From positions 113,435,001 to 113,499,000 of the forward strand of contig NC_091117.1 in NCBI RefSeq assembly GCF_040183065.1: a stretch of 64,000 nucleotides of DNA. The letters are read 5' to 3'. The translations under genes were made by a program, and so were the position numbers. Below, in pieces: positions 20,506 through 33,549 of the stretch (the first letter of the stretch is position 1; every line of letters starts with the position of its first letter). Source of the stretch: Periplaneta americana. Lineage: Eukaryota; Arthropoda; Insecta; Blattodea; Blattidae. Below the pieces are notes generated by a model. The model was not told where the DNA came from. It saw only the letters and a list, made by a program, of their open reading frames with translations, and made no database searches.

Positions 20506-23095
20506 ACAGAAGGTAAGCTTATTCAAAGTATTAACACAGTCTAATAGATACAGTCACGCAACTCATACGTATCAAATACGCCAACATTTGACAGCTGTCG
20601 CGACAGTAGCCCTCTAGCGGCAGGCAAGTTAAAAGTGTTCACACGACATAGGATAACACATCAGAAACCGGGTTTTGCGTAATTTATTTGATATTTTTAT
20701 GCTATACAATAAGTGTATATGGTTCTTACTAATTCTACTTTAGAATTCTGGAAGAATTTCACACGCAGTTAATCTACAAGTTTCAGAAGCTGGGAATAAA
20801 AGTAATTCTTTCTGCTCCTTACAACTGAATCATGGCCCTGATCACGTATCATGGTTTGAAATAATATAATTGTTTGTATGTGGACGGTTAATTCAATTCA
20901 TTCCTAAATATATTTATGAACCATTGGAACTCTATATTTCCTGTGAGAAGAGTCAAAATTGTAGGGCATATCTCGTAGGGTACATCGCGTGGTGAAATCC
21001 TCTCCCTATTTCCTGAGAAATTAACTGTTTTCCATACCGCAAATTGGGGTAAACTCGGCCGCTGAGGTAAACTTAAAAATAAAAAAGGGGAAGATTTAAA
21101 CCTTAATTTGACAGACATTGATTTATGAAGTTCATTATTTTTCATTTTTTATTAATATTTTGAGTCGCTAATAGTGCTGATATTATGGTTTAAATTTTTA
21201 TGGAAAGTTTACCGCATTTGCATTACATTTCCAGTTTTCACACATAAGCTTAATTTTAACTTACCTTACCTATATAATACGTAATTTACATGCACTTACT
21301 GTTATTATGACGTAGGTGAGAACAAATGAATATACAACTTTGTTGAAAAAATTGTAACTTCAATTAACTCAGAAAATGTTGGCCTAATTTTATTTTCAGA
21401 GCAGAAGTGGTGTAAGTAAAAAATGGGTAATAAGGGTTAAAGTAAACATTCTGTAAAAGACAGCGCAAAGTAGCAGTTAATATTGAATTCATTTAAACTA
21501 TTAGTAGTCAGTGAATAGCACGAAGGATATATTAATTGCTACTTTGCGCTGTATTTTACAGAATTTTTACTTTAAACCTCATTACCTAATTTTGACTTAT
21601 ACCACTTCTGCTCTGAACGGCTCAAATAATCACTGGTAATGTAAAATCAACACCAATAACAGTTAACAGCCATGCAAATTATTACAGAAAAGATTGCTTT
21701 TTATATTAAATTTAAAAAGGCTCTTTTATTTCTTGAGAACTTAATACGTCTGCCACATGAATCTACACCAACACATCAAAAATTTATCGACACAGTCTGG
21801 ATTTATTGAAGAAGTGAATATTTTGCAAAAGCATTATAATACGCCATGAATTATTGAAAAAATTAACACCGTAATCCCTACTTGAATGCAATATAACATT
21901 CAACTTTTGAAAAATATAAAGAAAAAACTTGAATACAAAAATTATGGAATTACTTGCATTAAAAACTGTAGATACATTATCCAAAATCGGTACACATTTA
22001 CACATGATCTCTGCAAAACAATAATATATTGTAACAGGTATTTACTTTGTTTTTATTTAAACTCTCCTTCCTGACATACAAATAGGTAACTGATAACTAA
22101 AAAATGTTTTATAGAACACAATACGTAGGCTACCTACAGCTTGGATTATAGATTATGATTTTCTCTTGGTCTTAAGGGAATCTGAAGAACGACAAATCCG
22201 GAGATTTAAACTTGTTGTTACTGCAATTTTCGTCATTGCACACATTGCCTTTATTCCGACGTATGATTAAAGCGTTATTATAACATCTCGCATACCTTTA
22301 AAGCACGTGCTGGCTGTATCAACCCTATGACCAGTGCCTTGCCTGCCGCTTGAGCGCTAGTGTCGTGAATGTTGGCAAAAAAGGTGTTGAAGTTGCGCGA
22401 TTGTATATATTAGACTGTGGTATTAATTTGAACAGAAAATTTATTGTAACTCAATTTTTCACATAAATCACACTTAAAATGATATATCTTGGTTATAACT
22501 ATTTAAATTCTTAATTTTATTCATGCTATGTCGTACAATTTGATTAATTTGACAACTACACCATTTAAAGCAATGTATAAATAGGGTGTAATCGTCTGCC
22601 GTGTAGCGGCGCATTTGGAACTACGTCACTGAAGCCACGGCCGACTTGATGTCCCTTTGCTTTTTTGTATACGGCCTTGGCAATAGTAATGTTTTCTTGA
22701 AATTGGATAATTTCTCAATTCCACCACGAGGCGCTGTCTGCCAAGCTCTGGTGTCTACAGAAGAAATACTGAATATGAATTAAAATAAATGATTAAAGAG
22801 TAATAATAACACTTATAAATAATAAATATGAAAATAATAAGTATTATTATGTTTAAATCTGTTAATTATGGTAAAAGCGTGAGTTTAAAAGCAGGGAAGA
22901 TAACACATAGTAAACTTTTCAGTTTAAGTAACATGATGACAGAGGTGTAATTTTGTAGTTCATTCGCTGAGTAGTACCCCTAGCCTAAACTGCGATGTTT
23001 CTAAATAATCACTTAGGGTAAATATTTAACACAACTTGTACTAAGTTTTATAATTTCACTCACTGCACTGGTACATTCCACTTGATATTGCAGAT
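20506..23095. other. Gene-free interval between the two P-element copies
   Basis: AT-rich with no coding signal. It contains homologous 3' terminal regions of the two P elements (about 20546-20640, plus, and 22330-22430, minus). Both read CACAGTCTAATA, then CGCAACT, GCCAACATT and GCGGCAGGCAAG. It also holds a foldback MITE at 21395-21617. The frames at 21784-22074 are AT-rich noise. Confidence 0.5.
21395..21617. mobile_element. Foldback MITE
   Basis: Arms of about 90 bp are inverted around a short centre. The left begins TTCAGAGCAGAAGTGGTGTA, and the right begins, on the minus strand, TTCAGAGCAGAAGTGGTATA. Both contain TTAAAGTAAA, TTCTGTAAAA and ACAGCGCAAAGTAGCA. No coding content. Arms differ at scattered positions, so it is not very recent. 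Confidence 0.85.
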
Positions 23096-25473
23096 TCAAG
23101 AATCATTGTTCAAGATTTTGCGACTCAGTGGATTATAAGCCACATTCTTCGAAGGAACAAGCTTTTCAGTTAAAGCTGCTGCAATGTTATCTAGAAGTGG
23201 CTTAACAAATTTCACAGTAACGATATTAGCAAGTCGTTTTTGGCCGTCTTCGTCACAAATTGGGCATTGCAAGAGAGGGCATCTACACAGTAACGGCTCA
23301 ATTTCCGAACACAAATTTTCTAATATATTCTTGTTTGGTATGAATCGTACTGCCAGTTCAACAAAACGATGAATGACTGATAACATTAAACAAAGGTAGG
23401 TTTCGGATATCGCAGAGCTCCTAAATCTTTATTTGCAATAAGAATCATCAATGGAGAGCTATTAGTGTTTTCAGCTATACAATCTAAGCATGCCATGCAG
23501 GAGACCCTTTCTTCCACTATTCGTATTATATAGCCACCAATGTATGTCAAACTTGCTGTTTTCATTGTTGGTAATGGTATGTCTGTAAAAAAATCCATTC
23601 CTGGTTTACAAAAAAATTGCAATAATAAATAATAAAAACCACAGAAAATTTTAATGAAACACTGTAACAATTACTAGTAAATCAAATGACTAATGTCATT
23701 GAATATGCCTATAGCTTATCTGATTGGTTTAGTAGCTGTTGCAGGATGTTTAAAACTGACTCAGGAATACTATATGGTGCAGCAGCGGTATCTGGCATAT
23801 CTACTTCTTGAATAGGTCGTCATCTGTGATGTCAGATGCATGGTTCTCTACACTGCTAAAGTTTGACATGCACAAAATACCCGTTTTCAATATCTTTTGT
23901 AAACTGAAGTTCACTGCCCTTGCATCCAACATGTCATTTGATCCGGACATACGGCGCAATGTACTAAAGAGCGACTCAACAGAATCACTTGAAAATGCTC
24001 TAGTAAGAACATAATAGTACCCATTTTCTAAAAGATATTTAATGCAGAGAACAGTTGATTTTGTTGTCAACGTGATAGCTTCATATGTCTCGTTAGTTAG
24101 GAAATCTTTTTCACCTGTGCTACTTGCACACTTCGTTGTATGGAGAGAAAAAAGGAAATAATTTTCTAGCCAGTCTAGACGATAATCATCCAAAAAGAAG
24201 AACTGTTGCTTATCATGATTTCTACTTTCCACATGATAATGTGTATTGCTAATATCATGCATTGCGAACCACTTGATGATATTTTCCATAAAAGTCAATG
24301 TCGCATCAGAATCTTTGAATTTGTGGGCTTCAGGGTGTGAGCTTGCATTTTCTTTCAATGTTCTGACAGCAATTACACATGGAGAAAATATTTCTTTTGC
24401 CCTTCGAACGTTCATTTTTTCAAATGCAGTAGGCTCAACGTATTTTTTTCATGGGATATCTGACAGGTTTCACTGTATCACCTTTTTGGAGTTTGTATAA
24501 TCAAGCTTGCGATCGTATATTATCTTGGGGTTGATTGCAGCCTCGTCTACAATAAGTGATGAAAACCACTCAACTACAGTGAGGTTTTTTGCCTCTAAGA
24601 CCAACCTTTCCTTAATAAAAGGAGTGACACCAGACGAACAATCAGTAGGGCCAGAATATCTCGTGAGTGTTCTCTTAGAAGGCAGTTTAAAAAACCTCTT
24701 GATCGTATATGGGAATAACCTTCAGGAGATATGTATTGAAGTATTATGCATTCTCTGATTGTCTCATTATTCCACCTTGGTATTCTCTTTCGATGATTAA
24801 GCAGCTGATCTAGGATAAATTTTGCATGAATACTGCCTTCATCTGCCTCTTTCTTTACATTTTCCAGTTCCTTATGTAACGGATCTCTTTCAATTAGTTG
24901 GAGTTTTTCGGTTGTTTTCGTTATCTCATCTTGCTTCTCTTGTAACACCCGATTACGTCGTTTAATTTTCACACGCAATCTGTTAATATTTCTTTTTAGC
25001 TCGTCAATGTTGACAGCGTCTGTTTGCGTGGCTTTCTGGTCATTTTCAACTGGCAAGAAGGAAATGTCACTAACTGATGTTGAGCCACTCGGGACATCTT
25101 GTTCAAATAGTGAAAAACCAATATTACTAAAAGATTTGCGTTTATTTGATGGAGGGAGATCAGTTTTAGTAATCGTCCATCCTGGTCTTTTGATATTTGT
25201 CACTTTATACGTCGGATAATGATGGAATATTGTTGGCACAGCATTTGCTTTTAATCGTCTAAATTTTCCATTATTAGAATAATCTTCTTCCTTGAAATGT
25301 AAACTACAAACGACTGAAGATGGGGAGTTGCTGTTTGGAACGAAGTCTTGGCGTGAAATCACTTTAAGCCATTTTTCGCATCTTTGTCTATCACTCGGAA
25401 ATTCGTGGAATGATATTGTTCCTCCACTCTTTTTTATATTCGAAGTACACAATGGTACACAACAATTCGTCAT
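23096..25473 (-). pseudogene. P-element (THAP) transposase copy 2, catalytic core deleted
   Basis: The 292-codon frame (25473-24595) starts MTNCCVPLCTSNIKKSGGTI and keeps a full C2CH THAP domain (two N-terminal Cys, then VVCSLHF; KWLKVISRQDFVP in between). A long helix (NIDELKRNINRLRVKIKRRN) follows. After a frameshift, SSLIVDEAAINPKIIYDRKL begins the RNase-H core. It stops near 24475 and the sequence jumps to EKMNVRRAKEIFSPCVIAV (24415). Compared with copy 1, roughly 190 residues including the D-x2-H-x2-KN catalytic site are missing. The C-terminal half is good: YYVLTRAFSSDSVESLFSTL, then a frameshift near 23808. After an intron with acceptor TTTTACAG (23574), the last exon reads TASLTYIGGYIIRIVEERVS, running into NPLSRKILNNDS-stop at 23096 across a frameshift at 23386. 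A non-autonomous relative of copy 1 in opposite orientation. Confidence 0.88.
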
Positions 25474-25675
25474 TTTGAATCAAATCACAATAAACTCACT
25501 TACCAATAGAAAGAAGCACAATATTTTAGTATAATCGCATAAGAAACCATAAACATATTCCTCAGCAAACCTTGGCAGCTAATGCCACCTGGCGGAAATT
25601 TCACATTTTCTCGATTACAGCTTTAACACAAGGATCAACCGAGCCCCTACCACGCCGTAGCGGAGAACTGAGAAA

Positions 25676-27418
25676 TATGTTCCCAAATTGAAGCAGCAGA
25701 AAGCCGCCATTTGTTGGTAGAAAACGCGCGGGATTTCGAAACCGCTATTTGAATACGTGTCGTATTGCGTATCCGAAAGCTAAATGGTTTTGTTTAAAGG
25801 AACAATACTTTTTTTGCGATACCTTTAATAACGCGTCTCTACTGTCAGCAGAGTTGCTAGGTTTTCTGCGAGGGAAGTCGGGATATCAGAAGCTAACCTA
25901 AGACATTAGACTTGCCAACAGTTCAGCCTATCATAAGATTTATAGCAGTTTTCTGCAGTGTTCGCGTGCTTTTTAATGTAATAGGCCTATTCGCCTCCGT
26001 GAGAAACACTAAAATACGAAGGACACACAGTACAGTGAACACTACAATATTTTTCTTTTCTTTTACTAACCGCGAATAGCCTACGTTTTAACAATTTGCT
26101 AATAAATTAATTTTGGAACCGGTACTGCAACAGTTTCACTATCTGACGATGAATCTATGTTTAAACATAGTTCACTAAACTATAAAACGCAGAAATTGTA
26201 TGTTTCTGTTATTAGTGTAAAGTACGATATCAAAATCCTATCTTTCTTGCCAGTCAACGCACTTGAGATACACAATGTTTACAAATTGCGAGAACAGCGA
26301 CTAGGGACCGGAACGGAATAATCAACAATGTGGTAGAACTAGAAGAAATATTATTTTGCGAATTTAGTTGCCTTACTGCAATCAGCTGGGCTATCTCATA
26401 GACTTACTAAATATCCGCAGGTTATCTCTGTGTTTACAATGTTACCATTTGAGTCAATATATAAATAAAAATATCGGATAATAGGAAATACAGACTAATT
26501 TGTTTAAGTATGTTCAAGGCTAATATCTGTAAAATCGGGATTTTTGTCAATCCCGACTCCCTTTAATCGGGACTGAACCAGTAAATTGGGAGAATCCCGC
26601 CTAAATTGGGATACCCGACAACCCTGGCTGTCAGACATAGGTACTGTGTTCAGACTTGCATCATTTTCATGGGAACTCTGAATGTGAACATTCATAACCA
26701 CGGTTAATAAAAGAATTAATATGTCAACTTTTTAATTCAATCAGTAGGTTAAATTGATGTATGAAGTCAAAAAAGTAGTAGCAGCAGTAGCAGGAATAGT
26801 AGTAGTAATAACTTAATAGCAGTAGCAGCAGCAATAGCATAAGAAAATGTTTCATTAATCCGTAACTAAGGCAGGAATTCCTTTCAATCAGTTATATAAA
26901 TAAAATATATATATATTTTTTTTATAATTTATGCAGTTTCTGTATGTTTAAGTTCGGTAAATAATTTTATTATTCGTGTATGCACTGAAACAACAGCTGT
27001 TTGAAGAAAATGAATGATATAGAGTAAAGACAATAACAGTGTATAATAACGTAGATTGAAAGGTAATTACTATCTTAGAAATGAGTTGAACACACTGAAT
27101 GATTCAATGTAGGGTAAAAATTCTCTCTGCGGATTGCACCTATCCACTTTCGGTTAAGGGAATCTTTACTCAGACTAAACTTGAAGCATAAAGAGTCACA
27201 TGGCAAGTACAATAGTTTGTCTTCTGTAACATAATATGGAGAAAAAATCGTCGTAGAAATTAAGGATTAACTAACCAGTGAAATATAACATTCCTTCCTT
27301 CTTTACCGTTACATCCGTGTGCATTGCTGCAATAAAAAGCAGCACACAAAAAGAACCATACTTATTCAGCTCTACCAAGCAAATGGCCGCTCGTCGACTG
27401 TTCAATTTGGGAACATAA
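25676..27418. mobile_element. Possible TIR element, 1.74 kb
   Basis: Left end TATGTTCCCAAATTGAAGCA, then AAAGCCGCCATTTG. Right end on the minus strand TATGTTCCCAAATTGAACAG, then GAGCGGCCATTTGC. No clear target duplication and no transposase. The interior has only short frames. Confidence 0.45.
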
Positions 27419-27465
27419 CACTAGCGCCAGTGAGCGGTCTAGCGGTTATTTAGTAAGTCTATGGC

Positions 27466-27501
27466 AAAGAGTTTGTAATATATAAGTATTACAAACTCTT
27501 T
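27466..27501. repeat. Perfect hairpin, 15-bp arms
   Basis: AAAGAGTTTGTAATA and its exact inverse TATTACAAACTCTTT with a 6-base loop. There is no T-run after it. It may be the core of a small foldback repeat. No function assigned. Confidence 0.6.
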
Positions 27502-28402
27502 GATCTATGGGAACAACATGAATTGTCAAGGCCGGTAAGGAAGAAGCAAAGCGTGCATCAAGTCGGCCGTGCTGAAGGCAATTTTGAGTTCGATTATCGC
27601 AGAATACTATATCGTAGCCAACGGCCATACAGTAAATGTATATGGTTCTTATTAATTTTATTTTAGAAACGTACAAGACTTTAAACCCAGCAACGGGGAT
27701 GCCAAGTAACGTAGGTGTAACATTCCACAGATGTTTCTTGGTTTCAGCAGGGGCGGTCTTCGAAGGGGGGCTGCGGAGCTGCAGCACCCCCAGATATTTG
27801 TGGTTCTTGTCTCGTTTTATGTTGTGAAATACATTTATTATACAGTCCCTATTTAGCGGCTCTAATTTTTATAAAATTTCACTCTCATTCACATGCACGT
27901 AATCGCTAGTGAAGTCATTTCCTCCCTTGGTGCTGCCAGAGACAAGGACTATAGGGTGAAGCCACTTCCTATCCTGGAGCTGCCAGTCTCGTCTCGGAAG
28001 CTTTGCGTGTTAGTTTTACCCAAAGACGTTATAATAGTATACTAGACTCACACAGAGCGCTGGTGTGCTGTCCAAAATTGAAACCAGTCTGCGCCTGTTT
28101 ACGCCGCCATGCTACTGGTAGAAATAGAGCGGTAAACACGATTGTCATACTTGTCCTTTGTTTTGTCTCGGGTGTTTTTAGTGAATAGTGTGAAAGAAAT
28201 GGCAATATAATTTTGAAAGATGATATATTATCGCCGCGGACTCATGCTTAACATGTCGGCATCATACAATAACGTGCGGTGTGGTTTAAAAAAATAATTT
28301 TGCCGACCGATTGTTGCTCTGTATGTTTCACTCTAAGCGTCACGTTGTCACGTCTACTTTCTCGATAAGAATAAGCACTAGTTTGTTATATTGTTAAATG
28401 GC

Positions 28403-28451
<49 letters not shown>

Positions 28452-28452
28452 T
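28403..28452. repeat. (ATT)n microsatellite
   Basis: About 16 uninterrupted ATT units inside the decayed hAT-2 element. Confidence 0.95.
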
Positions 28453-30381
28453 CATATACGAGTACGTTGGCTTTCTTAACTCTTAATAATAACTCTTTAA
28501 TAATAATTTTTAATCATATACCTTAATGTTCGTCCTCAGCACAAGACATTGCAACCTCGGGTTTAGTCTACGTGGATTAGACAAGTAAGTGTCATTTAAT
28601 AATAATTGAAGCAGCTTATTGGTTGCATTATTGAAATTGAGGCGAGTGATTGGAGCGCGACACAAGAAATTGAAAACAATAATACAATTAAATTTCAAAG
28701 ACCTGCCGAACGCATGAGGCCGCTCAAAGACCTGCCGAATGTTAACCATGAGAGCGCGGCGATAATACCATCCCTGTTTAATTTTCCAAGCTATTTGCAA
28801 AAGGTACGAATAATATTATCTCTGTTGTTACAATATCAATATCATTAAAAATCAATCAGTAGTTTACGACAATAAAGAATACTTAATTGTTAGTACAGGT
28901 ATATCAGACTGTAGAGAAATCCCACTGAGTGAATTATTTAGACTTACACATCAGATGTTAAAACATTAGTGGAAAGATAACTTTTTGTTTTTATTATGTA
29001 AATGAATTTATCTGCAAGATAATAAACTTTCATTCAAGATCCATATATGGATAAATAAATATACAGATAATAAATAAATAAATAGCTATAATAGCTAAGC
29101 CTCCTTTGTGAATTTATGATTCAGAGTTCACCAATAAATAACTCTTTTACATTTTTCCGGATATATTTTATTAACAAAAGCAAGGAATATCATCTTATTG
29201 ATATTGCATATGTGTATAAAAATTATGTACCATCACTCCGCAAGCAATGATAATATATCTATTTTATTTATTTAAAATAAAAATACAATATGTAAAAAAT
29301 CCACACATAAACAGTATGTGGTTTTTTTTATCTTGCATAAAGTGATTGTTTAGTTTTTAGTTCTTCACGTTACCTATTGTTTGCAATGTATTAGGTACCG
29401 ATACTTTTTATAATTGATAGCATTCCCTTTATTAATTGAAGAATGAATTCAATGTAATTTGGCTACCTTCGCACATTATATTTTGCCAGATTATCTATGT
29501 CCTGTGGTCTAAAAGTACCGGTAATATAATTTATTTTTGATTCTCTAAAACTTAACAAGTCTATACTGATTATCGCATATTTATTTCACTTAGGAATTTG
29601 ATTATAACAAGAACTTGTGTAATCAAGGTGCATATATTTATGTCTTGTGATCTAAGAGTTAATATGTTAATATAATTTTAGATTCTCTGAAACCTAACAA
29701 TTTGCTGATTATCGTAAAATTATACAATCTATAATGTGTATTGTGTAGGCCTATTTATGGATGTATCAGTATGTTTTCTATAAATTGCTGCATACGTATT
29801 TTCTTTTCTTTAATGTTCTAACACATATCAATGAAACTTTGAATATGTTTATTTCGTCCTAATTTTACGTTAAACGTCGAAAATGGCCATAATATGTCAA
29901 TTTTAGATCATCACAGCGTTAAATTACGTGATTTACGCACTGCTATTATTTGTCTGCTCTCCAACAATATGGCGGCAAGCGCAGCGTTCAATTTGCCCCG
30001 GTTTCCTCGTTTCGCGCAGCCGAGACTGTAGGGGCTTAGTTTTACCCCTCCACCTGCTAGCCCCTTGCCGTGAATCCAGAGTTTCCAGGCGCTGCAAAAT
30101 TTGCAGCAGTTTGTAAGTAGCGCGCAGTTTAAATACATTTTCTTTAACTTTGTGAGTATAACAAGTGCGACAATGTTTAATTCTGTACAATATTTACAGT
30201 GTATTCAGTTCAGTACCTTAACAATTCAGGAGAAATGTGAAATTAAGTGCCCATCAGTTGAATCTCATAATGGAAAGAGCCGCTAAACAAAATAGCCTAC
30301 AAAGCTCGCATATTTTTTGCTAATGTATCCAGTATCCCTGCTTTCTTCTCTCGATCTCCACACAGTCTATATTAAATTAAT
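28453..30381. other. Gene-free interior of hAT-2
   Basis: AT-rich, with a GC-rich patch at 29970-30100 containing GGCGGCAAGCGCAGCG. That patch could be the promoter or start of the element's gene. I recognise no coding sequence in the short frames here. Confidence 0.35.
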
Positions 30382-31546
30382 GTGTTTGAAAGACAATTCC
30401 ATCAGCTGGGGCAACAAGATGTAGTTTTAAATAAAACAGTAAATGTCGTTCATGAGGAGGAGACATTGCTAAAATATTTTCAAACCATAATGGAATCTGA
30501 AACATCTAACAACATCACAATAAATGAGGCAAGCGCCCTGGTGCGTACTCTTGAAGATCCAGAATTCAATTTCTGGCTGTTTTTTTTTTCATTTATTGAT
30601 GTATCATATAGATATATTATACAACCAACTACAACATCGCCAGTTAGATATTTCTAAGGTTCAATTGTGCATAGAAAAAATTAAATTATGGTTTATTTAA
30701 CGACACTCGCAACTGCAGAGGTTATATCAGCGTCGCCGGTGTGGCGGAATTTTGTCCCGCAGGATTCTTTTAAATGCCAGTAAATCTACTGATATGAGCA
30801 TGTCTCATTTAAACACACTTAAATGCCATCGACATGGGCCGGGATCGAACCCACAACCGATTACGCTACCGAGGCCGACTCTGCATATCAAGCTTTGTTA
30901 ATGCCATACAGACAATACGGAACAGTGCACAGTTGAGCAGCGAGATCTGTGAAAATGAAAACCCTAAAAAGCGTCGTAAGGTCGAAGGGATTCAGACAAG
31001 GGTTGCGGCAGCCAAGGAAGTGTGTGACCTCATTATCACACTAGCTAACACCCGATTCCAGTTCATAGATAATCTGGTATTATCTTCTATTCTTTGTCAG
31101 GAAAAATTTGAATGCTACAAAAGCTCATTTCCTGAAAATGCCTAAATGTATGTGTGAAGCTTTTCCCAATGCTCGATAAAGACAAACTAAAAACGGAACT
31201 CACTGTGTTGTATCAGAAACAAGAATTCAGAAATATCAGTGACGCAGTCAAGCTCTTGCAGTTTCTTCTATCTGAGAACTTCCAGGTCTCATTTTCAGAA
31301 GTTGTGAAACTACTACGTATAGCTATCATCATACCAATGACAATTTCCAAACCAGAACGTTGCTTTTGGTGTTTGAAGAGAGTAAAATCCTATCTTAGAA
31401 ATAGGATGAGAGACGAGAGACTGACCGCATTATCTATGTTTTCCATTGTAAAGATTATGTTAAACGACATATCGGATTTTAATAAGATGATGATTCAAAA
31501 GTTTGTAACCTACAAGACAAAGCGCATGGAACTAATCTTTAAATAA
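30382..31546 (+). pseudogene. hAT-2 transposase C-terminal half, with SINE insertion
   Basis: The first fragment (30382-30657) reads FERQFHQLGQQDVVLNKTVN and ends EDPEFNFWLFFFSFIDV. It resembles the region before the dimerisation domain of ZMYM/TTF-type hAT proteins. A SINE (30684-30879) interrupts it. The frame resumes as SAQLSSEICENENPKKRRKV, crosses stops at 31143-31160, and ends in the hATC domain: ISKPERCFWCLKRVKSYLRN, then RMRDERLTALSMFSI. The usual 'SVERSFS' box is changed to KPERCFW. Two or more stops and the missing N-terminal half make it a relic. Related to the near-intact copy at 34057. Confidence 0.75.
30684..30879 (-). mobile_element. tRNA-derived SINE (family 2)
   Basis: On the minus strand the head reads CTCGGTAGCGTAATCGGTTG and then GGGTTCGATCCCGG, an A-box/B-box pair of a tRNA promoter. 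The tail ends CGTTAAATAAACCATAATTT. It interrupts the hAT-2 coding frame. A target duplication is not obvious. Confidence 0.75.
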
Positions 31547-31686
31547 GGTAAGTTGTTTGGTTTATTTTTGTATGCAGCCCCCCTTAATTCAATACACACG
31601 AGCCGCCACTGATTACTGGCCTAAGGAAGAAGCGAAGCGAGCATCAAGTTGGCCGTGTTGAGATACTCTTTTTTTCAATGACGTTA

Positions 31687-32709
31687 AGCCTCTTTCACAT
31701 TTTCCAAGTAACTTGAATTCAAGTCACGTGATTTCAAGTACCTGAATTCAAGTCAGACATATTCAAGTTATTTTCTTTTCAAGTAGGATAAAATGACGTC
31801 CATGGATGTTGTGCAATTAGGAATTTCTATAGTAACAAGTCTCCGTGCGAGGGAAATGATAAATATATTGAAGAAATGGAAAACGCGTTGTTCACTATGG
31901 GTTAGGAATTAGATTAGTAAGAGAAATACACGACCATTGACCATTACAAATAGAATAAGTGAAATCTTCAAGCAGATTTAATAATTCTTATCGCAAATGT
32001 AATAAAAATATATAAGCGAGTCTGATTTACCATAATTTAAAATGATTATCTTCAAGCTGTTACAGTTCCCCCACAAAAATCTATCAACCACATTTAACCA
32101 TGCCAGTTTCGGCGATAAATGTCATCCCTTCAAGCAACGCTCTTCTCTTCTTAATTCCTCCAATCTTCCTCAATTCTTTTCTATCTACAGTTTAATGTTT
32201 TTTTTATTATTTTTCATAGACTATCTCATCTGTGTCCACGTTAAAATCTCTGCTGTTCAATTCTTAAATGAACTCTTCCTTTCTTTGCAGCTTCCTTTGC
32301 ATTTCCATTACGAAACTTTGGAGTTTCTATAATCCCCAGGCCTTCGTGAATTTTATACAACTTCAGAAACTGAAATATTTGGTCATTATTTCACTTACTG
32401 CTGTTTCCTATTATTTTTACGTTCCCAGTAGAACTGAAAAACAATCAGCTGTTAATTTAACGCTCTTAAAACAGCTGTTAATTTAAATTCCCGCTCTGTT
32501 CTCCTTGAATTCAAGTTATTAAGTGACGTTCACACTTTTCAAGTGTCCTTTCAAGTCAAGTAAAAAGTAGAAAGAGATCCAACTTCACTTTAAACTTGAA
32601 TTCAAGCCGTTAATTGATTTCAAGTCAACTTGAAACATAGTTCACACTTTTCAAGTTCGTCTTTTCAAGTGACTTGAATTCACGTTACTTGAAAAGTGTG
32701 AACGAGGCT
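31687..32709. mobile_element. TTA-flanked TIR element with 'TTCAAGT' repeats
   Basis: Ends start AGCCTCTTTCACATTTTCCA and, on the minus strand from 32709, AGCCTCGTTCACACTTTTCA. Both go on with AGTAAC, TGAATTCAAGTCAC. The flanks are exact TTA (31684-31686, 32710-32712), the PIF/Harbinger target. About 100 bp at the left end and 200 bp at the right are filled with CAAGT/ACTTG motifs. No transposase; the frame at 32042-32332 has no recognised domain. Confidence 0.8.
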
Positions 32710-32875
32710 TTATAGTTACCTACTTACACCTACTGTACTTACTTTTACACTTACTTGTAACAATTTCATTTTTGTTTTGGTTTTCCGATAAGCTCACTAT
32801 AATGTAATAAATTTCGATTTGACCATCTATGCTTATCTTATGTTACAATTGTGAATTTTACATTTAATGATTTTT

Positions 32876-32919
32876 CACATTAACGTTTTCGGTACGTTGG
32901 TGTACCATCTTCAGATGTG
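32876..32919 (-). ncRNA. Hammerhead-ribozyme-like motif, PLE-2 left arm
   Basis: The minus strand reads CACAT, CTGAAGA, stem II around a short loop ending TACC, GAAA, ACGTTA, ATGTG. It is the mirror copy of 36415-36458, with one changed base in the stem II loop. Confidence 0.5.
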
Positions 32920-33549
32920 TATACATGATACTGGTTAAGAACCAAGCCAATAGGCATATGTATTGTAGATTTAAGTGATCTGTGTTTGTGTGCTTAATGT
33001 ACATTATCCATGATGTATTACAGTGATTACATAATAACCTTACAACACTTGATATGCTATTAGATGGTAACAAACTTTTAAATTTAAAACTAATTTGTTT
33101 AAAATCAGTGTTTAAAACAAGTATTTAAACCAATATTTAAAAACACATTGGTCGTTGCTACTGCGTCGTGTACTTGATTACATGATAATGTTGGATGTTA
33201 TGATGTTTAATAGGGCAACGAATTTTTTAATTTCACTATGTTTGTTTCACTTTTTAGTTTCACTGTATATTGATTTAATCTATAAAACCTTATCTGATAC
33301 GTCTTACCATTTCATGTTCGTATTCTGCACACGCTAATATTGAAACTACATATGATGGATCATTGTATGAACATTAACATCAGTGTACACGACGCAGTAG
33401 CAAACGACCAATGTGTTTTTAAATATTGGTTTTAAATACTTCTTTTAAACACTGATTTTAAACAAATTAGTTTTAAATTTAAAAGTTTGTTACCATCTAA
33501 TAGCATATCAAGTGTTGTAAGTTTATTATGTAATCATTGTAATACATCA

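Larger units (their letters stand above)
25474..27747. other. Gene-free interval right of P-element copy 2
   Basis: No coding signal. It holds a pair of inverted repeats (25676-25711 and 27380-27418), GTA/GCA trinucleotide-rich DNA at 26777-26842, and a perfect 15-bp hairpin at 27466-27501. One half of a dispersed motif (ATCAAGTCGGCCGTG, 27559) recurs at 31647 and, inverted and slightly changed, near 22638. Confidence 0.4.
27748..31611 (+). mobile_element. Decayed hAT element (hAT-2, ZMYM/TTF-type)
   Basis: Ends CAGGGGCGGTCTTCGAAGGG (27748) and, on the minus strand from 31611, CAGTGGCGGCTCGTGTGTAT; both are followed within 40 bp by GGGGGGCTGC. The same 'CAG-GGGCGG' end type is seen in the hAT at 33550. 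The interior carries the C-terminal half of a hAT transposase and a SINE. The 8-bp flanks do not match (GGTTTCAG, ATTACTGG), which suggests rearrangement. Confidence 0.65.
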
